6,794 bases of DNA, from NCBI GenBank assembly GCA_016284575.1, contig JAEEPD010000256.1, positions 1 to 6,794 on the forward strand. The letters run 5' to 3'. Within the stretch, counting starts at the first letter, position 1. Each line of letters opens with the position of its first letter. The notes beneath the pieces were generated by a model. The model was not told where the DNA came from. It made no database searches and saw only the letters and a program-made list of their open reading frames with translations. A program made the translations under genes and the position numbers. Below, in pieces: positions 1-5,872 of the stretch. The DNA is from Bacillota bacterium (lineage in GTDB: Bacteria; Bacillota; Clostridia; Peptostreptococcales; Anaerovoracaceae).

Positions 1-378
1 GTTTTCGGAGACAGCATACTCAGAACGCAGCTTCCGGGTTACACAGATTCTTCTCTGTCTAAAGCCGACAGTTCAAATGCATGCATCGACAAGATATTCA
101 TTCTCTCCAAAGAAGAGCATCTGAAATATTTCGGAAATGAAAATGTACCCGCGACGCCCTACGCCATCGCAGAAGGCGCCGAGGTCAAGAAAGTTACGGT
201 AATGGAGAATATTACCTACAGTGATCTGACCTATGTCTGGCTAAGAAAAGACTGGGACGGCGGAGATGATCCCCTTGTGCTTAAGCCCGCCAAAAATCCG
301 GAGTTCATACATGTATCATCCGGAAACCGTAAAGTAGGCGTGCGCCCCGCCATGTATATCAAGATACCCAAAATCTAA
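1..378 (+). CDS. DUF6273 domain protein, C-terminal part (5' end outside window)
   Basis: The first reading frame is open from base 1 to a TAA at 376-378, giving 125 residues of a protein whose start lies upstream of the window. The visible part matches the DUF6273 pattern common in clostridial surface or secreted proteins: an early VFGDSIL, then DKIFILSKEEHLKYF (the family's 'd.iFlLS.eEa.kyF' element), a TPYAIAEGA segment, a YVWLRKDW segment where the family usually has WWLRSPG, and the closing GVRPAMYIKI. The function of DUF6273 is not established; it is often a C-terminal module of larger extracellular proteins. The canonical WWLRS is altered here to VWLRK. The gene is convergent with the protease gene and is followed by a shared terminator. 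The family call is from motif recognition only, and the N-terminal domains cannot be seen. Confidence 0.8.
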   Translation, partial: VFGDSILRTQLPGYTDSSLSKADSSNACIDKIFILSKEEHLKYFGNENVPATPYAIAEGAEVKKVTVMENITYSDLTYVWLRKDWDGGDDPLVLKPAKNPEFIHVSSGNRKVGVRPAMYIKIPKI

Positions 379-414
379 TGTCATCAGTTACGATTCATCT
401 GCAATACAGTCATA

Positions 415-440
415 AAAAACGGGCCCTGCGGCCCGTTTTT
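415..440. terminator. bidirectional intrinsic terminator between convergent genes
   Basis: The arms 415-425 (AAAAACGGGCC) and 430-440 (GGCCCGTTTTT) are perfectly complementary around a CTGC loop. The hairpin has a GC-rich core, a T-run on the forward strand and an A-run that becomes a T-run on the reverse strand. It lies 36 bp after the forward DUF6273 stop and 5 bp beyond the protease stop, so it can end transcription from both sides. Confidence 0.92.
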
Positions 441-445
441 CTGTG

Positions 446-1750
446 TTATTGTCCGAGTATTTCATACAGTATTTCAGCAGCTCTTGCGCGGCTCACCGGC
501 TCGTAAGGGTCGCCCTCGAAGACGCCCTCGGGTAAAGCAGCTTCCTCGCCCTTCCCTGCAGCCCAGCGCTCAAGTATGAGCCTGGTGTGATCCAGTATCA
601 GCTTGTTTTCCGGTCTGAAGTGGAGGGGACTGTAGCCCTCGACAATGCCTTCTGAGGCGGCCCATTTTACGGCGTCGTAATACCAGGCGCCCTCGGGAAC
701 ATCGTCAAAGGTCATATCGTAATCGGCCTCCGGGCAGCCCTCCATGCGCCAGAGCATGGTGACTATCATCCCTCGGCTTAGTATCCTTTCGGGGGCGAAC
801 ATGCCGCCTCCAACGCCCTCCATTATGCCCTGCTGATGGACGAAGGCCGCAGCATCAAAGAATGGGCTATTGGATGGCACATCCAGGAAGGGCCATGATA
901 TCTCCACGTCTCCCGGCATATAGCCCCAGCCGCTTTGGGCGTCAAAGCCCGGCTCCAGCAGGTCCTTCGCAAAGCTTTTAAGAGCCCTGGTAAGCTCCGC
1001 AGCCGTAAGCTCAGGATAAGTCATGAGCATTTTTGCGCAGACGGCGCTTACTATTGCGCAGGAATATGAGGTGCCGGTCACCTGGCCTGCGGCCTCCGAA
1101 TTCTTATTGGTAACAGCCTTAAGCCCCACTCCGTCGGTTATTATATATGGGCCCTTCTGGGAGAAGGCTGCGGCAGTGGTCTCGCTTCCGGTACCCACGG
1201 AGACCACCTCCTCGTAGACAGAGGGATAGCATGGCAGCCCCTCCGCTCCGCCGTTTCCGGCAGCGGATATTATTACAGCGCCCTTCTCCTTCGCGTGGGC
1301 AACCGCTGCCCGAAGCTCCTCAGAATCCTCCAAAGATGCCAGGCTGATGTTTATGATGCGGCAGCCGAATTCGTCGACGGCATCCCGTATGGCGGCGCAG
1401 AGAGCCTCCATCCCACCGTTTTTTTCCATGCCCGAGGGATAGATATCCACCACCACAAGGGGCACTGCGACTGCCTCCGGGCAGAGGCCCCAGACCTTCT
1501 GGTCCTCAGAGCCCAGCATTATTCCTGCGGTGGCGCTGCCGTGGCCTATTCGGTCCTGGGTATCGGCATCAGGGAACACGTAGTTTCGCCCCACATCCAC
1601 GTGGGCAGGATCCAGATGCTTGGTGGAGATGCCGGTGTCGATAAAGGCGACCTTAACCGGCTCCGGCCTTTCCTCCGCCAGAGCTTTCGGCAGCTGCCCG
1701 AATACCAGGCACAGACATATTAAAGCTGAAATGAGCCTGCGATGTTTCAT
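446..1750 (-). CDS. secreted subtilisin-like serine protease (peptidase S8) with C-terminal SLH repeats
   Basis: A 434-residue protein beginning MKHRRLISALICLCLVFGQ, a typical signal peptide (positive n-region, hydrophobic core, likely cleavage after ALA near residue 25). The S8 catalytic domain spans about 30-280: Asp38 in VAFIDTGI, His70 in GHGSATAGI, oxyanion Asn166 in SAAGNGG, Ser228 in GTSYSCA. Two S-layer homology repeats follow (about 288-335 and 348-396), then a shortened third whose closing helix is PVSRARAAEILYEIL. The product should be exported and held on the cell wall through SLH binding of secondary wall polymer. No I9-type inhibitory propeptide separates the signal peptide from the catalytic domain. 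The frame stays open upstream to 1966, but that part translates the intergenic palindromes, so the start at 1750 is preferred. Its Shine-Dalgarno is weak (GGAA, about 7 nt upstream). Substrate unknown. Confidence 0.93.
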   Translation of the reverse strand: MKHRRLISALICLCLVFGQLPKALAEERPEPVKVAFIDTGISTKHLDPAHVDVGRNYVFPDADTQDRIGHGSATAGIMLGSEDQKVWGLCPEAVAVPLVVVDIYPSGMEKNGGMEALCAAIRDAVDEFGCRIINISLASLEDSEELRAAVAHAKEKGAVIISAAGNGGAEGLPCYPSVYEEVVSVGTGSETTAAAFSQKGPYIITDGVGLKAVTNKNSEAAGQVTGTSYSCAIVSAVCAKMLMTYPELTAAELTRALKSFAKDLLEPGFDAQSGWGYMPGDVEISWPFLDVPSNSPFFDAAAFVHQQGIMEGVGGGMFAPERILSRGMIVTMLWRMEGCPEADYDMTFDDVPEGAWYYDAVKWAASEGIVEGYSPLHFRPENKLILDHTRLILERWAAGKGEEAALPEGVFEGDPYEPVSRARAAEILYEILGQ

Positions 1751-1765
1751 TGCTTTTCCAAAAAC

Positions 1766-1794
1766 GTGACAAACAGAACCGTCCCCAATGTCAC
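1766..1794 (-). repeat. short palindromic repeat (GGGGACGG type), copy 1
   Basis: A 29-bp unit bounded by GTGAC (1766-1770) and GTCAC (1790-1794). The reverse strand reads GTGACATTGGGGACGGTTCT followed by GTTTGTCAC. The same unit recurs at 1925-1959 and 5779-5811. Such elements are widespread in clostridial intergenic DNA and resemble REP sequences mobilised by Y1 (REP-associated) transposases. That assignment is from memory of the pattern, and no transposase gene is present here. It ends 15 bp upstream of the protease start codon. Confidence 0.85.
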
Positions 1795-1802
1795 TATTAA
1801 TC

Positions 1803-1919
1803 GGCGAAGCTGCAAGTGCTTCGAAAGACCATGGGCTAGCGCTTAATTGAACAGCGGCCGACCCTGGAGGCCGATGTGAGATTAAAGAGCGAGGTCTTGA
1901 GAGGCACTTGCTGTTCGTC
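1803..1919. repeat. ~117-nt imperfect long hairpin between two palindromic repeats
   Basis: The two halves are inverted copies with mismatches. GCAAGTGC at 1812-1819 pairs perfectly with GCACTTGC at 1904-1911. AAGACC at 1825-1830 pairs with GGTCTT at 1893-1898. CGAA at 1805-1808 pairs with TTCG at 1914-1917. CGGCC at 1855-1859 pairs with GGCCG at 1869-1873 around a 9-nt tip. TTAA boxes at 1843-1846 and 1882-1885 add an inner pairing. The result is one long interrupted stem-loop framed by repeat copies 1 and 2. It could be the body of a MITE-like or REPIN-like element, or a structured leader of the protease mRNA. It resembles no RNA family I recognise. Confidence 0.6.
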
Positions 1920-1924
1920 TGTAA

Positions 1925-1959
1925 AATGTGACAAACAGGGCCGTCCCCATTGTCACATT
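1925..1959 (-). repeat. short palindromic repeat (GGGGACGG type), copy 2
   Basis: Perfect 10-bp inverted arms AATGTGACAA (1925-1934) and TTGTCACATT (1950-1959) enclose a 15-bp core. On the reverse strand the core reads TGGGGACGGCCCTGT, the same element as copy 1 with GGCCC in place of GGTTC. It has the same orientation as copy 1 and lies on the other side of the long hairpin. Confidence 0.88.
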
Positions 1960-1965
1960 GTAACA
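1957..1965 (-). promoter_or_regulatory. candidate extended -10 promoter for the protease gene
   Basis: The reverse strand reads TGTTACAAT, that is a TGn extension followed by TACAAT, a plausible sigma-A extended -10. No good -35 is found 16-18 bp upstream, where the sequence is the tail of the neighbouring terminator. If used, the transcript would begin inside repeat copy 2 and carry a leader of about 200 nt containing both repeats and the long hairpin. Weak evidence based only on sequence match. Confidence 0.3.
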
Positions 1966-1976
1966 TATACCAAACT

Positions 1977-2006
1977 AAAAAGGACAGCCCTTTTCGGGGC
2001 TGTCCT
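1977..2006 (-). terminator. intrinsic terminator of the MalY-like gene
   Basis: AGGACAGCCC (1981-1990) and GGGCTGTCCT (1997-2006) form a perfect 10-bp stem with a 6-nt loop. On the reverse strand the stem is followed by TTTTAGTTTGG. It lies 36 bp after the stop of the aminotransferase-fold gene and insulates the protease gene from it. Confidence 0.92.
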
Positions 2007-2042
2007 CTGCATTTTTAAGCTGTGCGATGCGCTTCAGAAAGT

Positions 2043-3242
2043 TTACTGAACGTCAGCGAATGCCTTAACCAGTCTGTCGATGGCTTCGTCCATAACAGCG
2101 ATGGGGCTGGTGCAGCACATTCTTCTGAAAACGGTTCCCTTGGGGGTGTCCATGCCGGCGCCGTCGGAGAGTGCCAGATGAGCCTGTCCGCCGATCCTTG
2201 CATTGATCTCTTCACTGGAAAGACCATACTTGGTGAAGTCGAGCCAGAGGATGTAGGTAGCTTCGGGCTTGCAAACGGTCAGCTTGGGCATTTCCTTGTG
2301 GAGTCTCTCAACAACGTGATCGATGCTCTTGTCGAGGTATTCGTTCAGAGCGTCTACCCATGCGTCGCACTCTGTGTAGCAGGCGATGCATGCTGCAATG
2401 CCGAAGGGGCTCAGGAAAGGAACAGCAACGGGACCGAGCTTTTCGTTGAGCTCTTCGTCCTCGGTGTACATGTTGGCAACTGCAAGGCCTGCTGCGTTGA
2501 AGGTCTTGGAGATACCGGTGATGTTGATGATGCCCTTGTTTCCGAGAACCTTAACGAACGGAGTAACTACGGTCTCCTTTCTCTTCAGATCCTGGTGGAG
2601 GTCATCGCTGAGCATGATAACATTGTTCTCTCTGCAGATCTTGCCGATCTTTTCGATCTCTTCTACAGTCCAGCAACGGCCGGTGGGATTGTGGGGCTGC
2701 TGGAAGATAGCCATGGTGTTCTGAGGATCCTGGCAGAGTGCTTCGAACTTTTCCCAGTCAAAGGTGTAGTAACCTTCGTTGTTGATCATCTGGAATGTGG
2801 TGTAGTGGCGGCCGACACTTGTGATGTCATTCTTATAATAATATGTCGGGGTAGGAACGATAACGCCGTCGCCTTCCTTGGTCAGCTTCTTGATGGCATC
2901 AACGATCGCGGGATGGCAGCCTGCATAGTATCTTACGTTCTTGGGGCTGATCTCGATACCGAATCTGTCCTTTTCCCAGCGGGCAACTGCCTTGCCGTAG
3001 TCTTCATTGGCACCGGAATATCCCCAGATACCGTGGTCAACGACCTTCTGGAGAGCTGCCTTGAGCTCGGGTGCGCACTCAAAGTCCATGTCAGCAAGGA
3101 AGAGAGGAATTCTGTCTTCGGGAAGTCCAGTTGCATTCTTGTCGCCATACATAGCTGCGGCTCTTTCGCCCTCAGCCCACTTCATGGAATAGCTGCCTAC
3201 GCCGTGAGCGCGGTCAACTCTCTTGTCAAAATCGTACTTCAT
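2043..3242 (-). CDS. MalY/PatB-type PLP-dependent aminotransferase or C-S lyase
   Basis: A 399-residue protein, the normal length for MalY/PatB-like fold-type I PLP enzymes. These often act as cystathionine beta-lyases (cystathionine to homocysteine, pyruvate and ammonia) or as aminotransferases, in the cytosol. Seen: LADMDFECAPEL (about 49-60), GIWGYS (71-76), PHNPTGR (183-189, Asn185 for the cofactor), SDDLHQDL (212-219, Asp213 for the pyridine nitrogen), ISKTFNAAGLA (244-254, Schiff-base Lys246) and FRRMCCTSP (372-380) with the expected carboxylate Arg374. The family usually ends this last motif as RlNfacPR; here Asn becomes Cys376 and the second Arg becomes Ile381, so substrate use may differ. 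The start at 3242 is set by AAGGAG six bases upstream; an upstream in-frame extension runs through the promoter and is rejected. Exact reaction undecided. Confidence 0.9.
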   Translation of the reverse strand: MKYDFDKRVDRAHGVGSYSMKWAEGERAAAMYGDKNATGLPEDRIPLFLADMDFECAPELKAALQKVVDHGIWGYSGANEDYGKAVARWEKDRFGIEISPKNVRYYAGCHPAIVDAIKKLTKEGDGVIVPTPTYYYKNDITSVGRHYTTFQMINNEGYYTFDWEKFEALCQDPQNTMAIFQQPHNPTGRCWTVEEIEKIGKICRENNVIMLSDDLHQDLKRKETVVTPFVKVLGNKGIINITGISKTFNAAGLAVANMYTEDEELNEKLGPVAVPFLSPFGIAACIACYTECDAWVDALNEYLDKSIDHVVERLHKEMPKLTVCKPEATYILWLDFTKYGLSSEEINARIGGQAHLALSDGAGMDTPKGTVFRRMCCTSPIAVMDEAIDRLVKAFADVQ

Positions 3243-3248
3243 TTTTTT

Positions 3249-3254
3249 CTCCTT
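3249..3254 (-). promoter_or_regulatory. ribosome binding site of the MalY-like gene
   Basis: AAGGAG followed by six A residues and ATG on the reverse strand. It decides the start at 3242 over upstream in-frame alternatives. Confidence 0.9.
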
Positions 3255-3288
3255 GTACAAAGATAAATAGTGTTTTACAACCTTAAAA

Positions 3289-3317
3289 ATTATACTCTCG
3301 TAAATTGCGTATTTCAA
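3289..3317 (-). promoter_or_regulatory. near-consensus sigma-A promoter of the MalY-like gene
   Basis: On the reverse strand, TTGAAA (3312-3317) and a perfect TATAAT (3289-3294) are separated by exactly 17 bp. Transcription would start near 3282 and give a leader of about 40 nt before the start codon. This points to independent, probably strong, expression of the MalY-like gene although it lies downstream of the methyltransferase in the same orientation. Confidence 0.88.
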
Positions 3318-3326
3318 CCCATTGGG

Positions 3327-3345
3327 AAGAATAATTATTATTCTT
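3327..3345 (-). other. AT-rich inverted repeat at the methyltransferase stop codon
   Basis: AAGAATAA (3327-3334) and TTATTCTT (3338-3345) are exact inverted copies around TTA, overlapping the last codons and stop of the methyltransferase gene. The stem has almost no GC and no T-run follows, so it is a poor terminator. Read-through into the MalY-like gene is therefore likely. Confidence 0.35.
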
Positions 3346-5257
3346 TAAGCATCTCCACGGCACGGCGGGCGGCGGAGCCGGCGTCTTTAGTGTAGCAGTC
3401 GGCGCCGATCTGGTCGCAGTACTCCTGGGTGACAGGCGCACCGCCTATCATTATCTTCACCTTGTCCCGTATCCCGGCCTCCTGAGCCAGCCGGACCACC
3501 TCTGCCATGTTGGGCATGGAGGTGGTGAGGAGGGATGACAGGGCAATGATATCGCAGTTTTCTTTGATGGCGACCTCAATGAATTTCTCCGAGGGCACAT
3601 CGACCCCAAGGTCGAAGACCGTAAGGCCTGCGCCCTCCATCATGATGCGAACCAGCTTCTGGCCGATGTCGTGCATGTCTCCCTTTACGGTGCCTATGCA
3701 GACCCTGCCGCTGGCCTTCGCCTCAGTGGTCATAAGGGGCTTCAGGCGCTCTGTGGCGGCATCCATGCATTTTGCGGATATGAGCATCTCGGGGACGAAG
3801 GCCCGGCCTGCGGAGAATTCAACGCCGATGCGGTCCATGCCCCTGATAAGGGGTCCTGAGACGATGTCGGCTGCCTCTGCGCCCTTCTCCAGAGCGCTGT
3901 CGATGGCTGCAAGAAGGCGCTTTCTCTGGCCCCGGTAGACGGCGTTTTCGATGGCGGTGAAAAGGGATTCGATGGTTTCCGGGGCATCCTCAGCGGAGCC
4001 GGCCTGCCCGGCCGCACCTGATGAAGCCTGTGCAGAGACATCTGAAGCTGCTGCGGCCTGCTGAACTGAATCCGGGGCGCCCTCCTCCAGTTTTCTCTTG
4101 ACTGCCTTAAAGCGCACCACCTTCGGCAGGTGTACCCTGGCGTTGTATTTTGCTATCTCGTCGTTGAGTATGGGGTCCACGTGGGGGAACACGGAACCCG
4201 GAAGACCATAGGTTATGCAGGGTATGAAGTGCCCTCCCGGGCAGCAGGTCTGAAGTATGTTCTGAGTGTATTCGCGGATCTCTTCCTCCGTGGAATCTGC
4301 CCTGTCTATGGCAGCGCCAAGGCCGCCCATATACACGAGCCTGCCCTTTGTTTCCGCCTGAAGGGCCGGAATGTCGTTTTCAGGCAGAACGCCCTGCCAC
4401 ACCTGTATGCCCGCGTCCACCATGTCATTTATGATGGGAGCGCAGTAGGAATCTCCGTGGTGCACGGTTATGATGCCGCGCCTGCGGGCTTCTCCGTAGA
4501 ACCTGGTGTATGGCTCCTTGAAGAACTCCCTCCACATCTCCGGATTCATGAACAGAGTATCCTTGGTACCCCAGTCGTCGTGGGTGAAGAGCACGTCCGG
4601 CTGAAGGCCGTCCATCAGCAGCCTGGCATATTCCAGGCGCACGGAAAGAATGGCCTCGATCAGCTGGTGCATCTCCTCGGGATGGTCGTAGAAATTGGTG
4701 AGGGTGTCCTCAAAGCCCATGAAGTAATGGAGCTGCTCGAAGATACCTGTTCCCATGAAGGCGCACATCAGCCGGTCAGGACCGCAGGTCTCTCTGCCCT
4801 TCCTGCGGGCAAGCTCCCACTGGGCAGTGCGTTTCGCAAGCTCTGGGGCAAGCTGTTCAGCCCGCTCCCCGGCGCCGTCCGCATCCACCTTACCTGTTTC
4901 CGCCAGCTGCTCCAGCTTATCCTGCTCAAGACCGCGCAGCATGGCCAGCAGCTCATAGTCAAAACCGGCGTTTCTTTCGATTTTCGGCGGCTTGACATAA
5001 TCCTGCCATACGGAAACATCCTTTATAACTTTAAGGTCCTCAGTGGTCACAGGCATGGGGCCCGGCGCCCACTCGGGCCAGCTTATGGTGACGCCCCAGG
5101 GGTTGACACCGGTCATGCCGCGGCCTATCCCGCTGCGCATAAAGCGGCTGGCGGGGTCCAGCATGTTAAAGCTTAAGGCCTCGTATTGGCAGAGCTGCCG
5201 CTCCGGATGGCCATTGGGCTTAAGTAATTCAAGAAATATCTCTCTTGGAGTCTGCAT
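3338..5257 (-). CDS. fused corrinoid methyltransferase: URO-D-type methyltransferase plus B12-binding corrinoid domain
   Basis: A 639-residue two-part protein. Residues 1 to about 380 look like a uroporphyrinogen-decarboxylase-superfamily methyltransferase (MtaA/CmuA type), with FTHDDWGTKDTLFMNPE (224-240), HHGDSYC (266-272), VYMGGLG (308-314) and GGHFIPC (341-347). A flexible Ala/Ser/Gly-rich linker (about 392-427) leads to a corrinoid protein: a helical cap (about 428-510), then a B12 domain with GTVKGDMHDIG (522-532), in which Asp527-x-His529-x-x-Gly532 supplies the lower cobalt ligand His529, followed by SSLLTTSM (574-581) and GGAPVT (605-610). It should move a methyl group between a substrate and enzyme-bound cobalamin, with tetrahydrofolate the likely final acceptor (family inference). 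MtaA-like proteins carry HxC plus a later Cys for zinc; here the HxC cysteine is missing. The fused order is that of chloromethane methyltransferase CmuA, but this does not establish its substrate. No RamA-type activator is in the window. Confidence 0.88.
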   Translation of the reverse strand: MQTPREIFLELLKPNGHPERQLCQYEALSFNMLDPASRFMRSGIGRGMTGVNPWGVTISWPEWAPGPMPVTTEDLKVIKDVSVWQDYVKPPKIERNAGFDYELLAMLRGLEQDKLEQLAETGKVDADGAGERAEQLAPELAKRTAQWELARRKGRETCGPDRLMCAFMGTGIFEQLHYFMGFEDTLTNFYDHPEEMHQLIEAILSVRLEYARLLMDGLQPDVLFTHDDWGTKDTLFMNPEMWREFFKEPYTRFYGEARRRGIITVHHGDSYCAPIINDMVDAGIQVWQGVLPENDIPALQAETKGRLVYMGGLGAAIDRADSTEEEIREYTQNILQTCCPGGHFIPCITYGLPGSVFPHVDPILNDEIAKYNARVHLPKVVRFKAVKRKLEEGAPDSVQQAAAASDVSAQASSGAAGQAGSAEDAPETIESLFTAIENAVYRGQRKRLLAAIDSALEKGAEAADIVSGPLIRGMDRIGVEFSAGRAFVPEMLISAKCMDAATERLKPLMTTEAKASGRVCIGTVKGDMHDIGQKLVRIMMEGAGLTVFDLGVDVPSEKFIEVAIKENCDIIALSSLLTTSMPNMAEVVRLAQEAGIRDKVKIMIGGAPVTQEYCDQIGADCYTKDAGSAARRAVEMLKE

Positions 5258-5262
5258 TTTAT

Positions 5263-5270
5263 CCTCCTCT
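5263..5270 (-). promoter_or_regulatory. ribosome binding site overlapping the upstream stop codon
   Basis: AGAGGAGG, five bases before the methyltransferase ATG, shares bases with the TAG stop of the thioesterase gene (5269-5271). The two reading frames are separated by only 11 bp, which indicates an operon and possible translational coupling. Confidence 0.9.
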
Positions 5271-5715
5271 ATCTTCTGGCAAGTCTTATCCTGCGGCGCT
5301 CCACAGCCATGGCGTACTCGGCCTTCTCAGCATCGGTCTCAGGCTCATAATGGGGCACTGCCATGGGCTGGTCGCTGTCGTCCAGCGCCACGAACACCAG
5401 GTAAGCCCTGTTTATCAGGTCCTTCTCTCCGCTCAGCTTCTCCACAAAGGTGTCCACCCTGACCTCCAGGGAGGTGCGGCCGGTCCAGGTGACCATGGCT
5501 TCCTGCACGATGGTGTCTCCCAGGTAGGCGGGCTTAAGGAAATTCAGATTGTCCACACAGGCGGTGGTGACGGCGCTTTTCGTAAAGCGCCTGGCAGCGA
5601 CTCCTGCGATAACGTCTATCCAGGCCATCAGCTGGCCTCCGAAGAGCCTGCCCTTTGCGGCCCCGTTGCAGTGCTGCGCATGCACTATCTGTACGCTTGT
5701 GGTTACACGATCCAT
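5269..5715 (-). CDS. hotdog-fold acyl-CoA thioesterase (YciA/BFIT type)
   Basis: A 148-residue protein of the usual size for single-hotdog acyl-CoA thioesterases, which hydrolyse acyl-CoA to free acid and CoA in the cytosol, usually as oligomers. Seen: HCNGAAKGRLFGGQLMAWID (15-34), with Asn17 and Asp34 as likely equivalents of the catalytic pair in YciA; VDNLNFLKPAYLGDTI (54-69), the family's 'f..P...Gd.v' segment; and TGRTSLEVRVDTFVE (78-92), the central strand. The C-terminus is a charged Arg-rich helix. The start at 5715 is set by AGGAGG five bases upstream; an earlier TTG would overlap that site. It is the first gene of an operon with the corrinoid methyltransferase, which suggests its substrate may be tied to that demethylation route (inference). 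Chain-length preference cannot be read from sequence. Confidence 0.9.
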   Translation of the reverse strand: MDRVTTSVQIVHAQHCNGAAKGRLFGGQLMAWIDVIAGVAARRFTKSAVTTACVDNLNFLKPAYLGDTIVQEAMVTWTGRTSLEVRVDTFVEKLSGEKDLINRAYLVFVALDDSDQPMAVPHYEPETDAEKAEYAMAVERRRIRLARR

Positions 5716-5720
5716 AATTT

Positions 5721-5726
5721 CCTCCT
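5721..5726 (-). promoter_or_regulatory. ribosome binding site of the thioesterase gene
   Basis: A perfect AGGAGG with a 5-nt AAATT spacer before ATG at 5715. It rules out the TTG at 5730 as the start. Confidence 0.9.
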
Positions 5727-5742
5727 GCAAAGTATTTCGTAT

Positions 5743-5751
5743 ATTCTACCA
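5743..5751 (-). promoter_or_regulatory. candidate extended -10 promoter of the thioesterase-methyltransferase operon
   Basis: The reverse strand reads TGGTAGAAT, a TGn extension plus TAGAAT. It lies 28 bp before the thioesterase start codon and just downstream of repeat copy 3. No convincing -35 is seen at 16-18 bp. It is the best promoter-like match in the short stretch between the repeat and the gene. Confidence 0.4.
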
Positions 5752-5778
5752 CTATTCGCAACTGAAGTGAAATGGTTT

Positions 5779-5811
5779 ATGTGACAACGGGGACGGTTCT
5801 GTTTGTCACAT
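5779..5811 (+). repeat. short palindromic repeat (GGGGACGG type), copy 3
   Basis: The arms ATGTGACAA (5779-5787) and TTGTCACAT (5803-5811) are perfect inverted copies around CGGGGACGGTTCTGT. This is the same element as copies 1 and 2, in the opposite orientation relative to the window. It lies about 30 bp upstream of the candidate operon promoter. Confidence 0.9.
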
Positions 5812-5849
5812 CCGGCCGGTGAAAGGCAGTTTTTCGATGACAGTGTGGG

Positions 5850-5872
5850 ATGACAATGGGGCTGGTTCTGTC
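5850..5872 (+). repeat. degenerate palindromic repeat (GGGGCTGG variant), copy 4
   Basis: ATGACAATGGGGCTGGTTCT followed by GTC keeps the left arm and core of the element, with GGGGCTGG replacing GGGGACGG. The right arm is lost and runs into TCCGGCCAG, while copy 3 is followed by a similar TCCGGCCGG. Confidence 0.7.

Noticed and set aside
1295..1723. Forward open frame (142 codons) within the protease gene
   Set aside because: Antisense to the catalytic domain of a well-supported protease; no motif.
1766..1959. CRISPR array from repeated GTGAC...GTCAC units
   Set aside because: Only two units here, separated by 130 bp of self-complementary DNA, not short unique spacers; other copies are scattered and inverted.
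2022..3266. Long forward open frame (414 codons) opposite the MalY-like gene
   Set aside because: It is antisense to a clear PLP enzyme with all cofactor motifs, a consensus promoter and a good ribosome binding site. The forward product is a Val/Leu/Cys-rich shadow without motifs.
4130..5176. Forward open frame (348 codons) opposite the methyltransferase domain
   Set aside because: Antisense shadow of the corrinoid methyltransferase in GC-rich DNA; no recognisable domain and no suitable ribosome binding site.
5245..5784. Forward open frame covering the thioesterase gene
   Set aside because: Shadow of the hotdog thioesterase, whose motifs, start and ribosome binding site are all on the minus strand.
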